From the NCBI RefSeq assembly GCF_001039355.2, contig NW_019775913.1:1-53876 (forward strand): 53,876 nt of DNA. The letters run 5' to 3'. Below are positions 1 through 13,500 of the stretch, one piece after another; positions within the stretch are counted from its first letter, which is position 1; each line of letters opens with the position of its first letter. The notes beneath the pieces were generated by a model. That model ran no database searches. It saw only the letters and a list, made by a program, of their open reading frames with translations, and was not told the DNA's origin. Position numbers and translations under genes: made by a program. The DNA comes from Lingula anatina. Taxonomy: Eukaryota; Brachiopoda; Lingulata; Lingulida; Lingulidae.

Positions 1-298
1 AATTTTTTTTTCAAGTTTTTCCCCGTTGTATAGACTTTAAAGCAAGATAAAAATAAATTTAGAAAAGGAAAACATTGAAGCAACTTTGTAGACCACTCAT
101 TTCAAGGCTGCATAATTTAGATGCTGCTGGTAAGCAGATGTTACCACTAGCATCATCTTATAGATCAACCAGTTTGATAAATGTGATTATTCAGGTGGCG
201 TCCTGATTTTCAGACCTTTTAATCTGAAACAATCACATTCCTAGAAAATAGCTCATGCATGGTGCATGATGTTACTGAGAAATCATTCTCTGTTTCAG
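1..298 (+). other. Intron upstream of e1 (partial)
   Basis: Non-coding AT-rich sequence ending in a pyrimidine-rich acceptor (TCTGTTTCAG) just before the first recognisable exon. I see no other feature in it. The preceding exon is outside the window. Confidence 0.8.
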
Positions 299-410
299 GT
301 ATGTTCACAACGACTGTGACAGCGCAGTGGACTTTGGAGCCTTCACTCCTCAGCAGCAGGCAGAGTATGTGTGCTCTGTTTGCAAAGACAGACCTCCAGA
401 CGATGTGCCG
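299..410 (+). CDS. KMT2C/KMT2D: e1: C-terminal part of an N-terminal-cluster PHD finger
   Basis: The exon enters with one nucleotide and leaves in phase 0 at GTAAGT. It reads [15 protein letters not shown] and then EYVCSVCK. The H-x2-C and C-x2-C pairs are the last zinc ligands of a PHD finger, matching the end of the first PHD cluster of KMT2C/D. The earlier zinc ligands are on upstream exons outside the window, so the finger is incomplete here. PHD fingers in this family read histone tails; which mark this one binds cannot be told from the sequence. Confidence 0.88.
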
Positions 411-1204
411 GTAAGTACTGACGTTTTTAACTTTTTCAATATAAGAGTAAATCATAACTATTTTACATAAGCTGGATTTTTTTTCTTCCAGCTTGTCTCA
501 GATAGTTGTGTATTCAAATTCCAAGCTAATCAATGAACTTTTTTTCTCAAGATTAGTCTGATTTTATGTTGAGATTACAATATCCAGTTATGAAGGTTTT
601 GTATAAAGTTAACTTGTGTTATTTAATTAAAAAAATACAAAATGAATTGTTGACAAAGAAAAACATATTCAAACATGTTAGACGCTACTAGTCTGTCTGT
701 ATTTTTGACATGATGTAGCTGGTAGGTGTAAATGTCAACATAGGTCTGTATTAGAAATGTGACTGATTGCAGAGAATAAGAACATATGAAGAACTAAATA
801 TCCTCATTTTCCAAGCCTGTCCAGAAATGCAAAAATAAGTGCGGGTTGTGATAAAGATGATAAATTCTTCCACTTTTATCCTTAGAATTGGACATGAAAC
901 ATGTATCTTATGGTGGTCATTGGAATTGCTTGTAACATTGAATTTAATTGACCTATTTTTCCAGATGGAGACCAACCTGACTGAGAGTCTGAACAGTATG
1001 ATTGAGGAGACAGACCTGGTGGACATGCAGGACTTCAGTATATTTCAACGTAAGTTCAACTCCACTTTAATTAAGAGGCATATCATGGGTATTAGACGTT
1101 TTTAAAATGTGCTTACAAAATTTATTTTCCTAAAAATATTTGCAATTTTTTCTTTATCAATAAGGTAGGCCCAGCCCAGAAATGTTGAGGAAATTATTAT
1201 TATA

Positions 1205-1262
<58 letters not shown>

Positions 1263-1544
1263 GTTATCAATATTCCAGAGACAGAAGGGTCAGTCAACGA
1301 GGAGAGCCTCCAGGAGGCGGACCTGCAGAGTTCCCAGGAGTCCCTGCTGCTGGACGATAACTCCATGTCCAGTATGGACATTGATCTCAACGTGCTGGAA
1401 AAGGTGAGGAACTTTGTTATATATCAAAGTTTTGATGCGTATGATATCCAGAGAGTTTTACACCTATGTCAGGCTGTTGACAGCTTTTCTGTGGTTAACC
1501 TGCTCACTACAAAAATAGATAAATGAATAATAATGATAAAAGAA

Positions 1545-1576
<32 letters not shown>

Positions 1577-4500
1577 GAACGGGTACATGAATGATTGGGT
1601 GAATAAATACATTAATGAATATACCAAGTAAATAAACAAATATAAATTTTATAAAAAAAGGTGAATATGTTTATGGAAAATTAAAAAAAGATATGCTGAG
1701 AAATAACTAGATTTTCCAAGTCCTATAGTCTCAGTGCCTAAACCATCTTATCTTGTAGGGGGCAGCACAGTTAGCACAGTTAACCAATCAGCAGTCCCCT
1801 CATCTGTCCGCCATGTTGAAAAGTGGCTCTGGGGCGGTGGCGGCAGCTTCCAAGATAGCAGGGCCCGGCAAGGGGAAGCCGTCTTCTGTAGGGAAGAAGA
1901 AGGTTCCCAGCACAAACACTGGGAGAGCAAGGGTATGAAGATATTCATTTTGTTTCATGTTATGTTATCTTGTCATTGAGAATATATACACCATTTGTGA
2001 CAGTGGAATATTAAGCAGAAATGCCCCAAGTTCTATCTGTATTTGTATAGCATCCATACTTCATATTATAAAAGCTGTAGAACATAGCTATAAATGAATT
2101 TGCCTGTTTGTATTCCTTTGTTCTGAATGAACCTTTTAAAATATAGATTGACAATTATCTCATCTAGAAGAAACAGAATAATGTATGACTTTCTGTTTTG
2201 GAAAACGCCTTCAACATAAAATATTCACTTGATTTCTGTTACATAGGGCTTGGCCCCATATAAATTCTCACTTATGTTAATGTTTTGAAATGCTCATGAA
2301 ACTTACGTCTTAAATGTATTAATTTTTTGTTCCAGAGCACTGGTAAAAAGGCCCAGAAGCGCCCCACTGGCACAGGGGAAAAGAAACGTCCGGCGGTGAA
2401 GTTAAAAAACAAAGGTGGTGGCGGGGGTGGTGCCAGCAGTGGTGCCAGTGGAGGACAGGCAGCAGCTAGCACCACTCAGGTATGGGACAGTGTTCAAAAA
2501 GAGAAAAAAATTAGTTTTTAAAAATGTTTATCTTAACAAATCTTAAAATTTCGATGTGTAGCTTAGCAGTATGTGCTTTCATTTGTTATTTTTAATGTTC
2601 AATATGCATTGCAGTTGTCTGTGGCCATGGTTATCTTCTGGTAAATAAAATTAACAACTACCACTTTAAAGAAACGAAAGGTTCTAAACAGGTGTACATT
2701 GATTTGACTAAGAATTTCCCAACTTTTTCAGTAGATTGTATAGCATTATGTAACCACTGTATTTTGAGACAGAGAAAAGCACAGTAAATTTCAAGATCCC
2801 CAGCTATTTCTCTCCTTGGTCTTCTTCCAGGTGAGCGCCTCCTCTAACACAGACAGTGGAAAGGAGGATGACCATCACTCCACTGTGGTGGTGTGCTCCA
2901 AGGACGATGACTATGTGCTCAAACAGGTATGTGATCACAGCACTCACGGTTTTGTTATGCTGAGGAAATGTAGGACGTAATTTTTTTTCCCAAAATTTTT
3001 TCATTGGTTTCACTCAGAATTTTCTTTAGGGTAAATAAATTCTACTATATTATTTGGGTTAAATATTTTTACACTAGGGATAGCCTATATATTTATACTT
3101 GTGTACTGAAAAGGTTGTATTTTTAAAATCTAAAACGGTCCTATTTCTGTTCAGGATATGTGTTATAGCTGTGGTAGCTATGGTAAAGGAGATGAAGGCA
3201 AACTGATAGTGTGTACACAGTGTGGACAGTGCTACCACTCTTACTGTGTGCAGATCAGGGTGAGTTTGGCTTTATTTATTTATTTGTTTATATGATCATT
3301 TATTTGATTATCTGATATATGGTATTTAAATGATTGATTTGTTTATTTGGGCATCTGTTTTTTCCTAAAAGAAATGTTGTCTTCTTGAATAACTCTGGTA
3401 TTACAATACCCGTCTGAATTGTTGACTGTAGCTGAAATGCAGGCAAAAAATTAGATCCTTCGAAGAATATGGTGATTTTAAAACTTTGCCTTTTAATATT
3501 TTGCTGTGTAATTCCAGCCTACGCAGGTAGTATTGAAGAAGGGCTGGCGTTGTCTAGACTGCACCGTGTGTGAGGGTTGTGGGAAGCCACATGATGAGGG
3601 GCGTCTCCTTCTTTGTGACGATTGCGACATCAGCTATCACATCTACTGCTTAGACCCCCCTCTGGATCATGTGCCCAAGGGAAACTGGAAGTGTAAATGG
3701 TGAGTTACTAGACCCCAGAATTGTCGAAATTAGTCAAAATCCCTGTCAATATGTGTGGCATGTGCTCTTGCTTGTGCACACACACACTCAAAAATTAAAA
3801 TAGGTAATTGAGTTCCATATGTATATGTTTAGTGGAAGTGCTTAAAAATGAAAATTTTATTGTCATTTACAGTTAATCACATCTGTCCAATTATTCCTAG
3901 TGTAATTGTGGTGCTTGTGTAGAAGTAATGTTATCATTTAGTTTTGGCATCCCTTTAATATACCTCATTTTACCTTTTGATGGTTGACATATTGGGGATC
4001 ATGATTTACTTTTGTGTGTGTGTGCGTGCATGCGTGCGTGCGTGCGTTACTTATATATTAACTCCTTGTGTCCATTCCAGGTGTGTTATTTGTTACACCT
4101 GTGGCTCCACCACCCCAGGATATGGTGGTCAGTGGCAGAGTAACTACACCCAGTGTGGACCGTGTCATAGCCTGACCGCATGTCCAGTGTGCAAGAAACA
4201 TTACAAGGAGGAGGAACTCATTATACAGTGCTGTCACTGCGACAGGTAGTGTATTATGAATATGTTGCATTAGTTATCCAGTTGTACTTTATATACATAT
4301 CAAAGTTATAAAATAAGATATGTGCATGTTGGACATGAAATGTCTATACCTAATGAAGTGCAGTCTTATCTGAAATTAGAAAAGCTCTATTACATATATC
4401 CCAAACAAAAGTGTTGATTATTTTTCCCACCAGGTGGCTACACAGTATTTGCGATGGAATGAAGAATGAGGATGATACGGAAAGGGCAGCAGATGCAGGT

Positions 4501-7500
4501 TATCACTGTCTTATGTGCAGACCTAAAACTGGGGCGCCACCGCCTCCTCGTAAGTGGACACACTATGTTAAAACTGTCACTAAGTGTTAATAAACCAAAA
4601 TTTCAATTAAAATAAAAAATTCAATCAAAAGAAAAAAAATCATAATCTACCGTTTAATACACTAAATGTAGCTTTCACCAGTCAGATTGCCACTGAAAAT
4701 GTATGTGTGTCAGTAGAAATGCAGAACACTACTGTCACTTAATTTGATCTAATTGAAGTGCCATTTGAATTTATCTGGTTTTAGCATCTTCATCAATATT
4801 GTGTCTGTCTTGCTACCTGCACATCAGTTGATGTATTAGATACTCTGATATCCTTTATATAATTGATATCATGTTAAACTTGCCTTTTCTAATTCTCAGC
4901 CCCACCTCCGCCACCCAAAGTTGAGTCCCTCCCAGCCTCCCCTATCCACAAGGAGATGGACACCCCAAAGAGCCCCTCTGTCCAGTTTGTCGTGGACGGG
5001 ATATGTCTGTCCGAGAGTGGCATGGAGCAGATCAAGGCACTGACCGTACCTCCACCTCCAGCCAAAAAGAGACAGCGCAGACCCTCCAAACTTCCTGGGG
5101 ACTCGTTTAAACACCCCCATATGGCTGGTCTGCTCAGCCCAGGGGAGAAGTCTGAGCAAGGGGACTTCATTGAAGGAAAAGGTAACTTCTATCAAGAAAA
5201 TCAGTAGTATGGTTTCAACTAGTGCATTTTTTTTTTTCACTCTGTAGTATTTTGTAAGGAAATCCTGTTCAGATTTTTTTTTCTTACCCAAAATTATACT
5301 TTGGTGATGTTATCTGAGTTGACTGTTTGTGTGGTTGCATGCAAGATAGAAATGCGAGAAAGGCAATGACATTTAGAAGTTGGAAATAGAAGAAATGATG
5401 ATTGTAAGATGACAGGATAAACTAGGAAATTAATTTAAAGTGATATTTATGCTACAAAGATGTAATGTAAGGTTGTTTTCTAAGTACTTTTATAATCTTT
5501 TTATGGCTGTTATAGTATGTTTCAATATTTTTTCAGAGTATGATCATATTATGGATGAAGAAACAAAATCCATAGCAGAAGAAACTGCTGAGATAGCAGC
5601 AGTGAAGTCCCCCGAGGTACCTGGAATACCAGAAAAGAAAAAACGGCAGAGGAAACCTTTCAAGCCAGGAGTAGGGGGCTTCATTGCCAAACCTAGGGCT
5701 AGAAGTCACATGATCAAGAAGACATTGTTGGCAAAGGCTGCTGGGATAGATCTACCTCAGCAGAGAGATACCTCACCCACAAAAATGGAAGGTGGAGGTA
5801 GAGGTTTATTATTATTATTATGCTGAAACACTTGAAAGGCTGATTAATGTAAATTGTGATATCACTACACCTTTATTAAGATTTAAATGTCATTCATATG
5901 CATTTAGTATTTGTCTCGAGGAATAAATCATTCTGTAAATATTTCAGAAAAAAAGCAGTTTAAACTAAAATTTTTGTTTTGTAATTATTTCAGATGGGGA
6001 AGGATTAGATGATAAAACAAAGAAAGCCAAAAGACAAAGAAGAATAAAAAAGAAAAGTAACTTGGAAGAAAATTTCCCAGCTTATATACAGGCAAGTAAT
6101 TTTTGAAGAGGGAATAACTTGATTTTACAGAAGTTTTTATTTACATATTAAATGGAACCTTGTATTAGAAAACGGATATCATGTAATAAAATGTCCCAAC
6201 AAAAATGTAACAATTTTTGTTTTGTTAATCAGGAGGCCTTTTTTGGCAAGATCTTATTGGACAAGAGCAAAACTCCTGACGAAGGTAGTCAGTTGGGTGG
6301 GGAAGCCCCTGCGGTGGCCGAGACAGGCGAGCAGTCCCCGCAGAAAGCAGCCAGTCTAGAGCGCAGTGATGGGTTCACTGTGAACATCTCACCTACACAG
6401 GCAGCATCAGCATCAACAGCTTCCAACACACAGAAACAGCAGCAGCAACAAGAACAAGGGGAAGACCTAGGTGAGAGAGTGAGAGAGAGAGATTTTACTG
6501 GCACATTTTAAGTATCTAAAAGAATTGCTGTTTAACCTTTTGAATATAAACCAATGGTGTATAGAAACAGAAAATATTATTAGAGTTTTATGTGCATCTT
6601 CTCGTGTCAGACTGTAAGTAATATTTTTCACATTTACATTGATTCTATCAATGTTAGCTCGCCTTTCTTACCTATTCATATATCTGTCAGACAGTTGAGG
6701 CTGAATAAAACAGTCTTTTCTGAGACCTGATTTCATGTTTGTGACCTTATCTCATGTTTATGACCTTTGACTCACAGATGACCTGAAGGACATCTTGGGT
6801 GGTGTTGACCTCAGCCACGATGTCCATGATGATGAGCTGATGGACATCTTGGACAGTGAGGACATCTCTAAGGACGAGGAATTGATGGGTGGACAGCACG
6901 GGGAACAGGACATGGACAAGATGGATGTGGACAAAGTGCTGTCTAGTAAGTTTTAGCTTTTAAGGTAAAATAGCAGGGTATTGAAATAGATAAAAATTCC
7001 AAACTTCAAAGATTGTATATAAATTCACTCTATATTTTTTCTGTGATGTAACTTTTATAGGCTATGGTTATGACATTAATATTCAAACAATTAAAAGAGT
7101 AACATTTTTGAAATGACAGGCTTATCAAGAGAGTAAGTATCCCATAATTACAGTATATTAACAGACAAAAAGTACTATGTTTTTGTTTTTATTGTTTTCA
7201 GGTCTTGCCCAGATTGACAGTAAAACAGTGGAGGATTTATTTAAAGGAGTCCTGGAACACAATCCCCTGACTAGTCCGGGTGCAGAGGGGGATGGTAACT
7301 TTAACCTCCCACCTCTAATGAGTCCCACATTGCAGCAGCCTCAGCAGTCACAGGGTCAAGTTCAGATGGAAGGTCAAGGTCAGGCAAGGCCAAACCAAGG
7401 TCAGCGGCAGCCAGAGACTGGGTTACATGTGCACAGTCCAATGCAAGGTAGGTCACAATGTATTTTTATGTTTTTAAGAGAAATTTGTTTTTGTGAGCTT

Positions 7501-10500
7501 ATGTCAAATATTGCACAGGAGCCCTTTGCTGTTGAATTATATAAAATATTTAATGGAATTTACATGATGAAACATGTATGATGGAAAGCTAAGGAATGAA
7601 GAGTATTTAAGAACTATAGCTGGAAACATAAGGAATTGCATGATTATGTTGGGTTGATAGCGCTGTTTTGTTCAGTTCATTGTGACCAAGAAGTGTTAAA
7701 TAGTTGATACATTGCTAAAATGCAGTTCATATTTATAGAGGATGTATTACAGCTCAAGATTCCAGAACCAAACAGACATGTGTTTTGTATTCTTTTGCAA
7801 TGCATATGATGATTTTTTAGTTTCTGTATACTTAATTCTCTGCAGGTCAAAGCATGATGCCAATGCCACCCCAGTCAGGTCACGATCAGCAGTTAAGGCT
7901 TCCAGGTCATGGACCCATGCATATGGGTCAAGGTGAAGGTCACAGTCCTGGTGGAATGTCACCAAGGTCAGGGCCACCACCATTTGGAATGCCACCACAC
8001 TCACCATATGGAGGGGAAATGGGCAGGTCAGTGAACAGCATTGCAGCCCTGCTGTAGTATGTTAAAGCAATCTTGTAGTGTATTCTAGTGTTTTCTTAGT
8101 GAATGAGAATAAATTGAATGACACAGCTTAATAAAATGCTTTGAAAGTGTAAGCAAAAAGGGGTGTTAGTGTCTTGCCTTTATGACAGATGTTTAGTTTG
8201 TTTTTATTGTCCTTCAGTGGTCAGTTTAGCCCAGGCTTTGCAGGGGGTCCAGCAACCCCACAGTGGCCCCACCTACCAGGTGACGACTTTGAACCAGACA
8301 GCGCCTCGCAGAACAAACGCAATTTGGCCAAATGGGAGCATGATGAGCCAATGGGAGACAAGGCGACTATTACCCCGGTCCTGTACTGTAACATCATGCA
8401 TCCTGAGCTGAAGACGCAGTACCCTGAGTGGTCGGAGAGGATTAAACAGATCACTAAACTGTGGAGAAAGGTCCCAACAGAGGAGAAGCAGCCATATTTG
8501 GTAAGTGGATATTGTTGATGGATAATTGTCTGTGTGATATGAAGACTGTGCCTTTTCATAGGTTTATTTAAATATGGTAATTATATCAATTACACTGTTT
8601 TACCTGAAAAAAGATGGGGGTCTAAACTTAAAATAATGTTATTAACAACTGACGCATGAAAATCCTTACAATATCTGGATTACAATTTATGCCAAATTGA
8701 TTTTATATCCAACAGCAAAAAGCCAGAGAGAACAGAGCCAGCAGTCGACTCTCCAAAGCCCAGAAGGTAAAAAATGTCAGTATCACTTTTCTTCACTTCT
8801 GCATGATTTTTATGTTTTTGTTGATTCTTGGCACTTCAGTCACACGTGATTGTATTTTGTTAGAGTGTTTATGATTGTGTAACTTGGAGGCTTAACATCA
8901 GAATAATTTTATATTAAGAATGCATTTGAGTTACTGTTGTTCAATCCACGCCTTTTGCTCTAGCTGAAATTAAACATTAAATTTGCACTGTTCTTTCTTG
9001 ACTGTTTTAGTTTGTTTTGATTTGTGAACTTAGCACTTTGATGATGCTAATAATCTTTGCCACATGTTTTTGCTAATTAAAAAAAACACAATTGGTATTT
9101 GTACTAGCCCACTTTCTAAAAATTCTCACACCTCTTCTCCTACTTCAGATACAGGACATCAGGAAGAAGCAGCAGGACCCCTCAGCTGCAGGAGGGATGC
9201 CACCCCCTGGTATGCCTCCCCCTCCCCCAGGGATGCCACCAACGGGCATGCTCCCTCCCCCACCCCCGCCCCACCCCCAGGCTCATGTGCCGGGGCCGAA
9301 GAGCCAGGAGCAGTTGGAGAGGGAGCAGAAGTTTCAGGAGCAGGAGAGGCAGTGGAAGCTGCTGCAGCAGATCCGGGCACAGGAGAGGAAGATGGAGTTG
9401 GAAGCCCTGAACTCGGACAGTCCACGTGGGTCTATGACTCCTGGGAGTACACAGGGTATGTTCTAACACTATTTTAAGTATTGAAACTGGTGCTCATGAC
9501 TCATAATTGTGAAAGAGTTTTTGACCACTACCCATACCCTTGGATCACTTTGATGTATGATATTGATGATGTTATTTTGTGGTCAGGAATGTCGTTTACT
9601 AAATTATGATACACTTTCATGTGTAAGTTAGTGGTTAATCCTCTTTGAGACCAGAAAGTAATTAGATATTCGAAAGATGATTACTGTAAGACTGTATTGG
9701 ATTTGGATTAGATAAGGATAGATTGAAGATTGTTTGTGAAGCCTAGTAGCATCAGATGTAGTCTGTACAGTCTGGCCAATGTATTCATGAAATCCCTGGC
9801 TGATATTTTAGGTTCACCACACCCCAGCACTCCAGAGAGCCAAGGTGTGCCCCCATTTGGGCCCCAACAACAGCAACAACAGCCTCCACCCCAGCAGCAG
9901 CAGTGGGACCCCTATGCCATGCCCCCAGGGACACCCAGACCAGGTAGTCAGGATGGGGGGAACGCCAACAAGCCAGACAACTTAAACAACCAGCCAGGGG
10001 CCTCTCCTCAGTACTCTCAGTCTCAAATGGGAATGCCCCCAGGAAGGCCTGGAGAACAGAGAATGCCCGGAGAACAGAGAATGCCCCCTGACCCGTACAG
10101 CCAACCCCCAGGGACCCCACAACCTGGTGGGCCACACCCGGGTCAGGGGAGGCCACAAGAGGGATATCCAGGCCCTCCTCCACAGCAAGCCCTCAAGGTC
10201 ATGCCAGATCCTTATGCCCAGCCCCCTCATACACCAAGACCCCCAGGACCTGAGGACCCCTATGCCAGACAGCCAATGACACCAAGACCACAACAACAAC
10301 AACAGCAACAGCACCCTATGGCTCCTCACATGCAGGGCCCACCACATCCAGGCCATGGCCTTCCCCCAGGGCACCAGCAGGGCCCGAGACCAGGAGTACC
10401 TTACAGCCAGGCCCAGGGTATGCCTACACATCCAGGGGATCCCTTCAATAGACCCCCTGGTGGGCCTAGACCCCCTCATGATGTGTGGCATGGGCCCCAC

Positions 10501-13500
10501 CCTGGGATGCCCCACCCCTACAGCCAGGCAGGGGGAGTACCACACCCAACCAGCCCCAGGGAATTTCGGCTACCAGGGCCCGGCATGATACGCCCCAAGG
10601 AGGGAGGGTACGGACAGGGTGGCATGGCGCCCACTCCGCGTCCCCCTACCAGTGGTCAGAACAGTCAGCTGCAGCAGATGCTGTCCACCGCGCCCAGGTT
10701 TGCTGACCCCAACCTCCAGGGACTGGACCCCAGCACGTCCACTGCAGTCGTAAGTCATCCTGAGAGTGGTACTGTTCTTAATCGCTAACGACTGCTCTTT
10801 ATACTTGCTGCAGTTAATAACTTTTTCTCTCTGGTCATCAGAAAAGTGATGCTTCATAGGCATGGTGACATCCTTTCATGATTCTGCAAATTGTAGGATA
10901 TCATGGCCTTTCTTGATTATTTGAAAGGATTCTTTAAAAATTCCATTTCATTATTTGTATCAAAATGCATTCATTACATTAAGAAAATTTACGGCAAGAA
11001 TCTTAACAGGAAAGACAAAAAAGGGGGGGGTTAATACTCTCAAATTTTTATTGCTGTATGAAGTGTCACTTTGCAGGTGACCTGCTGGGGTGTTTGTCCA
11101 GTTATGGTCAGGCTTTGTCCACTTCTGGTCAGACATAAACAGCAGCAGAGCCTTAATGTGTGCCCAGTCTGTAACCTAGAGGTGGTCAGTAACTTGTAGA
11201 ATCGTGTGAACTACTGGTTTAGCAGTGGGAAGTAGTTGTGTAAGCAAGTGGTGTTTTATTTTATTTATAATTTTGATGTCAGACTTGGATTTTATCTGAT
11301 GTAGAGCATTGCCAGCTTCTTGGGAGGTTTATCTCCTTCAAATTGGGGGTATATATAAGATATATTGAAAATGAAATACTAAAGCATGTGTTGTACATCC
11401 ATAATTTTTCAGTCAAAATGATCGACAAATCAAAATGATTTTAGCTAGCAGATCTAGTGGACTTATATCTTTAATGTATAATTCTTTCTTGCAAATTGGA
11501 CATGTGTATATAATACTTTGAAAATTACATTCTTAAAATATTAACCATACTTTGACCAAAAGGAACTCCACACAGTGTTCAGGGGCAGATCCAGAGCTAT
11601 TTACTGACAGTCTTCCAAATTATCTTTGTTGATTCATCCTTCAATTTTGACCGTCTTCCAACATGAAAAATTGGATACCCGTCAATGTAAACTTGAAAAT
11701 CTGACCGTCTTCCGGAAGACCCAGAAGACGGCCTAAATCCGCCCCTGGTGTTGGTATATGTTATTTACTAGTTGAATCCAAGTTTGACCTTGCTTTGCTT
11801 TTGCAGTATTCGCTAACTGACAGGCATGTCTGTCGGGGGAAAATGCCGACAACATGTCATGGTCAGCTAGTGTATGCTGAGTTGCTATGATCTAACTTTT
11901 TAAGTTTGCTTTCAGTCTGTAAGTTTTTAGGGTGTTACAGTGTTCTCCATTAACTGGTTATAGTGTGTTAAGAACATTTTTCTCTGGGGTTAGATGAGCA
12001 AATCCGGTGGGTGGACATGTTAGGGGGGTTTGCTAGCTAGACAGATTTAGTGGGCGGGTTTTTTTTAATATTATAAGTGGACATTCAAACTGTTTCAAAG
12101 GGTAGCAAAAGTCAAATAAGTCACAGATGAGACATTCTGCTAAACCTCAGTTTAATTGACTTTTTCATCACCCTTGGAATCAAGGAATTTGTCCTATTTG
12201 TGATTTTTATCAAAGTTCTGGTGACATACTCTTTTGTCTGTCAGAGGAAGAGGGTGAGAGACAAGTGTGCCATTGCTCTTTGTCCCACTCCTTTTTGCTG
12301 TGTGTTTAACTATTTCTTCCCACACTCAGAGAGAAGATCCCCAGTCAGTGCCAAGTAAAAGTGGGTTGTAAAATGAAGGGATATTGTGTTCTGTAATACT
12401 AAATGTTACACTATATTTGATCTGGTTTGTAATTCCTTTATTAACAAACCATCATAGAGGAGGTTCAAAACAGCTGACTAACAGACCCACGGATCAAATA
12501 TGGCGACCGGCTTAAAAGCTTGTTGCTTAATTTCCGATTAGATACTGAATAGATGCCCTGCGGGGATTATGCAACAAGCATTCAAGTGGGTAGGTTATAT
12601 TTGATCCGCAGATCTGTTAGTCCACTGTTCTGATTGGGCTTATAAGTTATAGAAAGGTGTGTGGAATGAGAGGGTAATACAGGGGAAGAAGAAAAGAAAA
12701 GATTTCTGTGGGTGAAGTTAATGGAGAACATTGTGCCCCCTTGTGTGTTTTTCCATCTCTATGTGTGTGCTTTCTCTCTCTTCCATCCTTCTAGCTTCAC
12801 CAAATGTTCTCCAGTCAGAGGTTATATTACCTCAGTCAAAGACATCAACAGCCACAGGGTAGAAATGCCACTGACTCTACCGTGTATAAAACAGGGGCAG
12901 GGGTAAGTTGTCTCTGTGGCAGTGCATTCAATAATGTTTCTTTTTTCAACACGGCGGCCCAGAACTGTGTGAAATAGATGCATCTTTTAGGAAAAATACA
13001 GCTGTTTTGTGACTTTTTTACTCTTTGAGCAACGGAAAGATAAGGACTCACAATAAATGGATTAAGTGTATGAATATTTATCACCAGTGTTAGTTCAGAA
13101 AACTCTCTTTCAGTAATGTGCATCAGTGGTCATTCCAAAATTGCATTTTTTATGAACTTTTTCTTGTCAGAATAGTCTCAGAAATTTATAAGTACACATT
13201 GCAGAAGGTATTAACTGCAGGTTCATTAAAAAAGAAGGGAGGGGGAGAGCTTAGCTTTTAAATGTGTGAGATTAGCATGGTGGGTACAGTAGAACTAAAC
13301 TCTTCTAGTGGGGCTGGATAGATAACTTTGCCTTTATATGGCAAATGGTCCTTATATGGAAATATATACCATATATAGTCATTAGTCCATATATGGCAAG
13401 ATGTGGCTTAATAATCATGCTTCAAGTTATATAAAGAGAAATAGATGATTAGAATTTTTTCCTGTTTATAGTACTAACATTATTAGATGGCAGCTTTAAA

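Larger units (their letters stand above)
10750..12794 (+). other. Intron 21 (about 2.0 kb) with two MITE insertions
   Basis: Non-coding. It contains a hAT-like MITE (11580-11747) and a foldback element (12471-12627), listed separately. The remainder is unremarkable AT-rich sequence with no exon of matching phase and no domain-like translation. Confidence 0.75.

Noticed and set aside
9159-9469. Minus-strand and alternate-frame open reading frames over e20, e21, e24 and similar exons
   Set aside because: GC-rich, low-complexity complements of Pro/Gln codons; no homology and no splice logic.
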